A model generated the notes under the pieces. It was not told the origin of the DNA. It did not search any database and saw only the letters and a program-made list of their open reading frames with translations. From Rapana venosa (Eukaryota > Mollusca > Gastropoda > Neogastropoda > Muricidae), in assembly GCA_028751875.1 (NCBI GenBank), contig CM054153.1, positions 27,297,052 through 27,361,051 of the forward strand: 64,000 nucleotides of DNA. The letters run 5' to 3'. This document shows, piece after piece, positions 56,916 to 64,000 of this stretch. Every line of letters starts with the position of its first letter. Positions within the stretch are counted from its first letter, which is position 1. A program made the position numbers and the translations under genes.

Positions 56916-57532
56916 GAAATGCTACAAAAGAGTATTACTATGCACAGAGGCACCAAACTTGTTCAAAATAACTCCCTCTAATGTTTCTGGATGCCAAATG
57001 ACAGGGTCTGAACAGAACACTTCAGCCGCTGTCAAATTCCACAGAGGAACGCGGTTTACCTAGCGTTATAACGGTCGGGAATTTTTGCAGGACCGGTTTA
57101 ATTGTGTTACAGCTTTACAGTCTGCACGTGCTCTTTTACAGCCTCAGCTCTCCTGTGGAAAAAGCCAAGATCTCCAAGAATGAAGGCAACGGAGTATCAA
57201 GGCAAGGACGGGTTTCTTCGCTTTCAGAACACCACAATGAAAATTATCATTTAGCGAGTTATCCTAATGGCTAGCATGTTAGTTATTTTTTGAAAGTGTA
57301 ACGTGAGAAATAGTACATATGCGTACACCTGCACGTGTGTACACCTGCACGTGTGTTTGCGCTTGCTTGCTTACATGAACATCGCGTGAATATCATTTCA
57401 CCATAATAAATGGAGGCATAGATATAACAAAAAACATTAAAAAAGCATTGACGGTTTTGTTTTTGCTGCTGCTGTTATTGTTGCATTTGTTTGGGGGTTG
57501 TTTTTAAGGAAGGGGGGGGGGGGGGGTGTCGT

Positions 57533-57935
57533 ACCTCGGCTAGAGCTCCAAGGTTCACCACTGGTGAGATTTTTCCCTATACGACTGTCTTCTTCCCCCC
57601 CCCCCCCCCTCCTTTTTTTCCGTTCCTCGACTACAGATCCGAGGATCACCACTTTAGGCGTATCCTACGACTTTTGCCCACCAATGATATGAAAGGTAGC
57701 CACATTCCGTGTTCAGGGATATCTTAACACGACACCTGTGTGCATGCAGTTGTTTTTTTTTTTTAACGTTTTGTGATTCGTTCTTACCGACTCGAAATAG
57801 CCTACTCTTCCAAAAGGCCGAACAGGGTTTATTGTGTGCGCCACATGGTCTGCGTGTGTTCGCACACGGAACCTCAGTTTGTGGTCTCATTCGAAGGACT
57901 TTCGGGGAGTCAGTACTGATGTTGATTCCAGGGAA
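57533..57935 (-). mobile_element. S1 SINE with duplicated tail b, 5'-truncated
   Basis: A partial tail b (GGCTAGAGCTCCAAGGTTCA, 57538) is followed by poly(C) and a second, longer tail b (CCTCGACTACAGATCCGAGG... AAAGGTAGCCACATTCCGTG). The S1 body follows (CTACTCTTCCAAAAGGCCGA, GTTCGCACACGGAACCTCAG) to ACTGATGTTGATTCCAGGGA; the tRNA-like head is missing. Confidence 0.8.
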
Positions 57936-57939
57936 CATA

Positions 57940-59535
57940 GAACGAGTACTCCCTAGCTATCCTGGGAATCTCTCTTTTGTATATATATATTTTTTTCAAT
58001 TAGCGCGCTCACAAAGACATGAAGAATTGTCAGGCTTGGAAAAGTCTGCACTGCGATTTGCAGTCTGTGCACTGGCAGCCCACCTGGTGAAGGAAAACAA
58101 GAAAGTAAGTTTCCACAGGAAGTTTCCAGAACGAGGGAAAAGTGCGTATCTCCGTTGAGCCTATCCACTTTCCTACAGCCATTTTACCACACAAGAGTCG
58201 AGCTACAAAATCGCTGCTCTTACCACTACGCTTTTCTGTCACCAGTAAAAAAACAACAACTACTAAGTGAAGCATTCAGCCGAATGAAATAATCTAGCCC
58301 CGTGTGCCTTACGGTATTTCTGTGCCTTGTCTACAGACCCCAGGTTTAACTGATTTAATTTTTACCTGATATCACCTTCGGCTGTTTGGCAAATACATGA
58401 CGTACATAAAATATTTCACATTTCTCTTCTCTACACCTGGAAACATATACAGCTTTTATTCGGGGCAAAAAATATATTAACGAACCCAGTAATTTGCTTA
58501 CAGGTAAAAGAAAAGTGTGAGGGAACAATACAGACGTCTATACTGTGTTTGAAATATTTTACTGTACTGTGGAATATGTGGGCTGTTAAAGTTTAAACGC
58601 TTGTCAGTCCTTCCACACGCCCACATCTGCTAATTCTAATATTGTCAAAATTCTATGTACCCCTGAGAGGGTATTCTTGCAATATATTCTTGAAGCCCGC
58701 GTAAAAGAAAAGTACGCATCACATCAAACAAGGTTTTATTTGCGCTATAACACGCGGCAAAGCTGTCACGCACAGTATCGTAGAACCCACGCAGCAATGC
58801 CAAAGCAGTCAAAAATATATCACGTGCTCAAAGAACATCAAACAGGGCCATAACTCCGTCCCGAAGTGGGGAAAACATCTATGATCGCTGGTCGATAGCA
58901 GTGTGCGGATGGATTATGCCGCTTACTAAACCATGCTTACTCATGCATATGCACAAAAGCTGATCAGCTGACAGAAAGCAATATCCTATCCTAACCCCAT
59001 CCAAAACGCATGATAGATTTCATTGTAACTGCTGTCCTGGCAACCATACTTGTATTGCACAGTGGTTGGGTTGCCTATAAGCTGACGTGCAAGTCTTGGA
59101 CGTGGCAGGTTCGTAGTTTGAATTCAGACGTTTCATTCCCTGTGTACAAGATCGTGAGAGGTGGTTTGGTTGCATGTCTTTGAGACTGACAGGGAGAGCA
59201 GTCAGATTTTTAGACAACAAAACTATGCCGATACACTACAAAACTATGAATGCGCACAATGCATTTCAATAGAGTACGATACAATACAATTACAATAAGA
59301 TGCGGATCCGACATGGCATGATATAATTCTGGTACTTGTGAAATTGTTATTGTCCAAGTCCATGACACCTTGAACTACTTTAAAGTTTTGGTGAACTGAA
59401 TGTCTCGGGGAGGGGAGGTGGAGTTGCTTTCATCAAGAAGCTCAAAGAACCCAACGCTGAACTGACCTAAAAACGCTGCATATCCTGCTCTTTCTGCTGC
59501 TCTGAACAAAGCAGCGTTTTACGTTTCTTCTGCTG
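57940..59535. other. Stretch with no recognised gene
   Basis: Ordinary-composition sequence. Frames at 58030-58275 and 59020-59220 are short and unconvincing. Confidence 0.5.
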
Positions 59536-59537
59536 CT

Positions 59538-59567
59538 CCTCTCTCTCTCTCTCTCTCTCTCTCTCGG
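59538..59567. repeat. (CT)n microsatellite
   Basis: About 28 bp of CT, about 100 bp upstream of the LINE ORF1 start. Confidence 0.95.
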
Positions 59568-59670
59568 GGGGTTGAGTTGATCTCACGAAGAGTGAAGACG
59601 CATTTTCTGAGGTCTCTGCATTTTTCTTGATTAATTTATTGTTTATGGTGTTAATTAATTAACAAAAATT

Positions 59671-60411
59671 ATGGGATGTGACATGCAGCAGTATCGTGCA
59701 TCCATTGGACTTTTTGTGGCAATTTTGATAAAAATTTTGACAAGAAATGCCACTATTGCAGCAAAAAGAATCCGGGGTTTAAAACTTCATAATATGGCAG
59801 GCCTGTTGACAGTGAGTACTTTGCTCGCCTTTTTGCTGATGGCTGGTGTTGAATCCAACCCTGGTCCAGTTCAGTCAACACTGGTCACAGCCAGCAAGAG
59901 GAGTGACAGAGGCAGTGTGAGACAGTGTGACACTTCTGTGATGGCTGGGGAGGAGAGATTCCCACACTGCAGTCCTACAAAAGCTAGCAGAGAAGACAGA
60001 CTGACAGAGGCGGTGGAGGGACTGGCAAAAGCAGTGAAACAGCTACAAACAGAACAGCAAACCTTGTTGTCCCACATCGATGCCAGATTAGGAGAACTGG
60101 AAAAGAGAATGGTGGAACAAGTAAGCCAGCTCTCTGACAAGTGTGACACTCTACAGTGTGATGTAGACGCCATGCACGACGTATGCTGTGACATGAAGGA
60201 AGAGAATGCTGCATTGGTGGAAAAGATCAACAGCCTTGAAGAAAAAATGGAAACATCAGAAAGTCAAAATCGGCGAAACAACCTGCTGTTTTTTGGCATT
60301 CCTCGGAAAGCTGCAGAACTCTGGATTGACTGTGAAGCAAAGGTACGTGACGCTATTAGAAATGAACTGAAAATACAGATGAAGTTTTTATTGAATTTGC
60401 AACCAGAGTAG
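59671..60411 (+). CDS. LINE ORF1 protein, N-terminal part
   Basis: A 246-codon frame. Residues 1-66 form a leader with a hydrophobic stretch (AGLLTVSTLLAFLLMAG) ending in GVESNPGP, a 2A-like motif. Residues 67-105 are polar. About 110-205 is a predicted coiled coil (heptad-like LQTEQQTLL, LGELEKRMVEQVSQL, VEKINSLEEKMETSE). It ends with QNRRNNLLFFGIP, the typical start of the RNA-binding/L1-ORF1p-like region in non-LTR ORF1 proteins. The frame is lost near 60378; the real protein continues in the +2 frame (DEVFIEFATRVGK). Its known-family role is RNA binding and RNP assembly. Confidence 0.82.
   Translation: MGCDMQQYRASIGLFVAILIKILTRNATIAAKRIRGLKLHNMAGLLTVSTLLAFLLMAGVESNPGPVQSTLVTASKRSDRGSVRQCDTSVMAGEERFPHCSPTKASREDRLTEAVEGLAKAVKQLQTEQQTLLSHIDARLGELEKRMVEQVSQLSDKCDTLQCDVDAMHDVCCDMKEENAALVEKINSLEEKMETSESQNRRNNLLFFGIPRKAAELWIDCEAKVRDAIRNELKIQMKFLLNLQPE
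59845..59868 (+). other. 2A-like ribosome-skipping motif (GVESNPGP)
   Basis: Residues 59-66 of ORF1 read G-V-E-S-N-P-G-P, matching the 2A core (D/G)(V/I)ExNPG|P. In 2A peptides the ribosome skips the final Gly-Pro bond. N-terminal 2A sequences are documented in APE-type LINEs of sea urchins, molluscs and others. The canonical Asp is Gly or missing here, which may lower activity (inference). The hydrophobic lead-in could also act as a signal peptide. Confidence 0.75.
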
Positions 60412-60953
60412 GTAAGGCCATTTTGGTCAGATTTCAATCTGTAAAACAGAAAGAACAGATTCTGAAAAGTGCAAAGAAGCTTAAATTACCGCATCTATTT
60501 GTGAAAGAAGATTTTTCCCACAATGTAAGAAACAAAAGAAAACATCTCCAACCTCTTCTTGATTCTTTGCGGAAAGACGGCAAAAAGGCGTACCTAAAAA
60601 TGGACAAAGTTGTGTGTGAAGATACAGTGTACAGTTACAACACCTATAACCACACCATCGTACAACAGCCCCGACATAAACATGATGCAGGCACCTCAAG
60701 GCCCAGTTCCGGATCACCGGCAGCAGGTCATCAGCAGAAATCAAACGATAGTGGCGGTGCCACAACCAGAAAGTACGTGCAGACAGAAACAGACAGTACT
60801 GAGGGCAGACGATCAGCACCTGCAGCCAGAGCACGGCAAAACCAGACAGGAGGGCGTGGTGTCAACAGCAGCAGACGTGAAGGCCACAATACCACGGGGC
60901 AGCCACGGGGGTTTGGCAGAGGGAAGACATCGCCAGCCACGCGCTGGAGATAG
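60378..60953 (+). pseudogene. LINE ORF1, C-terminal part in shifted frame
   Basis: It continues ORF1 after a one-base frameshift: VRFQSVKQKEQILKSAKKLK, then DFSHNVRNKRKHLQPLLDSL and GKKAYLKMDKVV, the pattern of the C-terminal RNA-binding half of LINE ORF1p. A low-complexity, Gln/Arg/Ser-rich tail with GGRGVNSSRR and GFGRGKTSP follows. Confidence 0.75.
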
Positions 60954-61059
60954 GATGTCGGCCGGCCCCAGTCTTCTGATGCAGATCAAATCAGGGCTAC
61001 ACATGAAAATCTTCCCAGTGCAAGAAATCAAGTGTGTGATATCATTAATCTGAATAAGC

Positions 61060-61345
61060 TTGACAGCAGTTATGTGTATCTTAGTAGAACATCTTATGGT
61101 AACAGGGAAATGGTAATTATGATGATGGTGAGATTGTGGTAATAAGGAAGGGGATGATGAAGGGGGAAGATGGTGGGGATGATGATTGTGACTATGATGG
61201 TGGCGTTATTGAAGAGACAGAAGATGGTAGCATGGTGGTGATAGCAATAATGAAGATGTTGATGACGGTTCAGTATCAATTTTACAGTAGAAATGATGAA
61301 AATAGTAACAGTAATTCTAGTGACCAAACAGACAATGGTGGACAT
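61060..61345 (+). other. Inter-ORF region rich in GATGATG/GGTGAT repeats
   Basis: Irregular ATGATG(G/A)TG sequence lies between ORF1 and the endonuclease. It encodes short Asp/Gly/Val-rich frames with no family signature and probably is a simple-repeat expansion inside the element. Confidence 0.55.
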
Positions 61346-61359
61346 AATATTACCTTTTA

Positions 61360-62155
61360 GTTTGGAACATTGGGGGCTTGTGAGCCAGCTGGGTGACATT
61401 GATTTCATGAAATATGTGAGTGACTTCGATGTAGTGTGCCTGGTGGAAACATTCCTGGACAACTGCTTTGACTTGTCTTATCACTTTATCAATCACGTGA
61501 AGTACATGTCTCCTGCTATCAAACTCTCCCATCAGGGTCGTCGTTCAGGGGGTATTCTGTGTATGATTAAGAAAAACATTGCCCAACATGTACTAACAGT
61601 TGACTCTTCAAACGATCATTTGTTAATACTAAGACTGTCGAAATCACTGTATGGTGGAATCAATGATGTTATGCTGATACCTCCCTTTACAATCCCACCT
61701 AGTGGGAGTCCATACTACCAAAGAAGTGGTTCTGCTTGTTATTTACATGATGTGGAAATTATATTGGGGAATATAATGGAGGGTCAAGAGGATTGTGATG
61801 TTCTTCTTGTTGGGGACTTGAATGCAAGGACTGCAGATTACCAGGTAAACACACAACGAACCTTAGATAATTTCACACAAAACCTGAAAGACAGTGATGA
61901 ATTGATGTTTCATGAACGAGTGTCAGATGATGATGTCCTAAATGGTTTTGGTACTGCTCTCCTTGATTTTTGTGTATCTTTTGATTTAAAAATCATGAAC
62001 GGTTCATGTAATGTACCTGAATCAAGTAAGTATACTGACATATGCCCTCAGGGCAATAGTGTTGTAGATTATTGTTATCTACTTGTCATCTAGCTGACAG
62101 TATAACTGATTTACGTGTGGAGGAAAGAATAGAATCATCCCACATGCCACTTAAA
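61360..62155 (+). pseudogene. LINE ORF2 endonuclease (EEP/APE) domain, frameshifted
   Basis: VWNIGGL (61360-61380) is the expected start. A one-base deletion in the following G run shifts to VSQLGDIDFMKYVSDFDVVC and LVETFLDN (contains the catalytic Glu). Then come GRRSGGILCMIKKN, DVLLVGDLNART (GDxNxR catalytic motif) and NSVVDYC. Near 62075 a second shift leads to HLADSITDLRVEERIESSHM, where the usual SDH is SSH. The domain nicks target DNA for target-primed reverse transcription. Loss of the SDH Asp and the frameshifts point to a dead copy. Confidence 0.85.
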
Positions 62156-62159
62156 TTTG

Positions 62160-62915
62160 TGCTTAAAACAACTACAGAACAGAGAGTTACAAAGAAAGAA
62201 AAATCGGTGAGTAAAATCATCTGGAATGAAGACAAGAAGGAGGAGTTTTGTGGATATATATCTGCAGAAGCCCAAAACAAAGTGCAAGAGGCTGTGCAGC
62301 TCACCACAGTAGACATAGATCAGGCACTTGAAGTATTTAACAGCATTATGAAACATGCAGCTCAAGGCATGATTAAAAATGTCGGGGGGAAAGCTGGGAT
62401 GTCCAAAAGATTTTCTCCATGGTATGACCAAGAATGTGTGGAAAAGAAAAGGCTTGCTAGAAGGCAACTAAGGAAGTATAAGAAAAGTAGAAAAGAGGAG
62501 GACAAACAATGTTATCAGGAAAGAAGAAAAGACTATAAAAATACGCTTAAACATAAAGCACAAGATTATAAAAAGATACAACTTGAGGCACTCATGAACT
62601 CACTGAATGATCCAAAACTATTTTGGTCATCAATCAGGAAATCACGATACAGGGCGGCTCCAGTGAGTGAAATAACTACAGAAGAATGGCGTGAACACTT
62701 TAATGTGCTACTGAATGCAGGCGCTGGGGAAACAAGAGGGCAGGGTAACAATGTTATAGCAGGGGAAGGAGAGGGGGACCAGTTTCTGGACAGGGTCATA
62801 ACAGAAGAAGAGATTAAAACAGCAGTTAGACATCTAGGTAATGGGAAGGCCGCTGGTCCTGATGGCATTCTCAATGAAATGCTTAAAGCATCGGTGGTGA
62901 TATCATGCCATTCCT
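62160..62915 (+). pseudogene. LINE ORF2 linker and start of reverse transcriptase
   Basis: The frame open at 62072-62920 continues after the endonuclease with a Lys/Arg-rich linker (MSKRFSPWYDQECVEKKRLA, KALDYKKIQLEALMN-type helix) and enters the RT with VITEEEIKTAVRHLGNGKAA and GPDGILNEMLKA, the classical RT-0/1 motif. The frame is lost just after this, near 62890. Confidence 0.85.
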
Positions 62916-62921
62916 CCTAGG

Positions 62922-63802
62922 ATGTTTAATAATATGCTCGACACAGGTGTTTACCCCATTGAATGGACCAAGTCTATAATTGTGCCACTCCACAAAAAAG
63001 GGAAAAACTGATGACCCTGGTAATTATAGGGGAATATCTTTGATTAGCTCACTATGCAAAGTTTTTTACGTCCATTTTTAACAAAAGATTTTTATGAATG
63101 GGCAGAAAACAACAATAAGATAGATGAAAGCCAGGCAGGATTCCGAAGACATTACTCAACAGTGGATGATGTGTTCACCCTACAGCTTGTATACAGAAAC
63201 AGTTTTTGAATAATGCAAAACTGTATGTGGCTTATATAATTTTTGTAAAGCATACGATAGTAAATTTAACGTCCTGTGTTGTGGTCTTTTTACTCAAGCA
63301 GGGTACACGGTAAGAATGCTTAACATTTTAAGAAACATGTATGATACTGTCAAGATGTGTGTAAGAAACGGTAATGAATATTCAGATTTTTTTAAAATGT
63401 GTCCAAGGTCTAAAACAAGGTTGTGTTGCTTCACCATACTCTTTTCCTTTCTTATTAATGAACTGGCACATGAAATATTGAGTCACGGAAGCATGCAATA
63501 CGCTTGTCACCAACTGAAACAAAGTTGTTCATTATGATGTTTGCCGACGATTATTGTCTTAATGTCATACTCTGTTATTGGCTTACAGAACCAACCTCAA
63601 CCTGCTGTTTTCCTCATCAAAAGAGCTAGGCTTGAAAGTAAATCTGGATAAAAGTAAAGTAATGGTGTTCAGAAAAGGAGGGTTTTTAGCATCAAAAGAG
63701 AACTGGTTCTATGGAAATGAAAAATTAGAAGTCGTGAATTCCTACAAGTACTTGGGTATAACCATGTCCCACCAAAATGAGCTGGACTATAGCAGTGAAT
63801 GA
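62922..63802 (+). pseudogene. LINE ORF2 reverse transcriptase core, multiply frameshifted
   Basis: Pieces in different frames, in canonical order: MFNNMLDTGVYPIEWTKSII, PLHKKGK, DPGNYRGISLISSLCKVF, KIDESQAGFRRHYSTVDDVF, motif A FCKAYD (catalytic Asp codon at 63256-63258), motif B as KQG-like remnant near 63415, motif C FADD (63540-63551), and the thumb-side KVNLDKSKVMVFRKGG with NSYKYLGI. At least four shifts or stops separate them. Confidence 0.85.
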
Positions 63803-64000
63803 AAGGATAAGCCGAGCAAAGAAAGCAGTCTCAGACATTTTGAATTGCCTTTCCAGAATGCGTTGTAACTCTGCCAAAGTTTTCTTTAAAATGTTTGATG
63901 CACAAGTCCAACCTATGTTACTCTACGGATCCGAAGTATTGGGGTACACAAAATATGATTCCTTAGAAAAAGTACACTTGTTTGCATGCAAGAGATTCCT
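63803..64000 (+). pseudogene. LINE ORF2 post-RT region, truncated by the window edge
   Basis: In a frame offset from the preceding one the sequence reads NERISRAKKAVSDILNCLSR, FFKMFDAQVQPMLLYGSEVL and LEKVHLFACKRF, the usual segment after the RT in CR1/L2-like ORF2. It is cut at 64000. Confidence 0.8.

Larger units (their letters stand above)
59671..64000 (+). mobile_element. CR1/L2-like non-LTR retrotransposon (LINE), runs off the right edge
   Basis: The gene order is ORF1 (2A-like motif, coiled coil, RNA-binding-like segment), then ORF2 with EEP endonuclease and reverse transcriptase. At least six frame changes and small indels break ORF2, so this copy is probably inactive, though some breaks sit in homopolymers and might be sequencing errors. 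The element's end is outside the window. The C-terminal module missing here resembles that at 23077-23580, suggesting related LINE families. Confidence 0.88.

Noticed and set aside
59871..60230. Minus-strand frames under LINE ORF1
   Set aside because: Antisense shadows of a clear coiled-coil ORF1 protein.

Overview
The window reads as a piece of a large, repeat-rich animal genome, most likely a marine mollusc and probably a gastropod (inference). The grounds are a receptor exon with a eukaryotic splice donor, no prokaryotic gene organisation, a very high density of (CT)n, (GA)n, (TG)n and poly(G/C) tracts, many tRNA-derived SINEs, and LINE remnants of kinds common in lophotrochozoans, one of them with a 2A-like peptide. 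Recognisable protein-coding sequence is a small minority of the 64 kb.

Host genes. On the minus strand at 2610-3107 lies the first coding exon of a rhodopsin-class neuropeptide GPCR (N-terminus to the DRH motif at the end of TM3), ending at a GTGAGT donor; the rest of the gene lies to the left, out of view. On the minus strand at 55862-56767 is an intronless ORF of about 300 codons with a poly(A) signal downstream. Its family function is unknown, and it may be a retrogene or mobile-element passenger.

Mobile elements. At 59671-64000 a CR1/L2-like LINE runs off the right edge. Its ORF1 has an N-terminal 2A-like motif (GVESNPGP), a coiled coil and an RNA-binding-like region. Its ORF2 carries an EEP endonuclease and reverse transcriptase, broken by several frameshifts. 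The 3' end of a related LINE sits at 23008-23722, and RTE-like LINE 3' ends lie at 24830-25255 (+) and 36195-36590 (-). More than 20 SINE copies or fragments are scattered from 0.35 to 58 kb. They are modular: several tRNA-like heads and bodies are joined to one of two interchangeable 3' tails. A nearly identical pair of another tRNA-SINE lies at 22601-22880 and 23859-24135; the first has a perfect 12-bp target-site duplication, and an empty-site paralogue lies 500 bp away. A 5S-rRNA-like SINE lies near 31.3-31.56 kb.

Tandem and segmental repeats. There are a 25-bp minisatellite in intron 1 of the receptor gene (1.9-2.4 kb), a CRE-motif minisatellite with exact 30/32-bp alternation (19.7-20.06 kb), a 23/24-bp higher-order minisatellite (53.75-54.95 kb), shorter tandem duplications of 17, 30, 32, 71, 79 and 103 bp, and an old, diverged tandem segmental duplication of about 4 kb (41.46-45.3 kb against 45.78-49.55 kb).

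Most other long open frames are translations of simple repeats and were not annotated. The stretches 13-16 kb, 25.3-26.4 kb and 57.9-59.6 kb hold no gene I can support.
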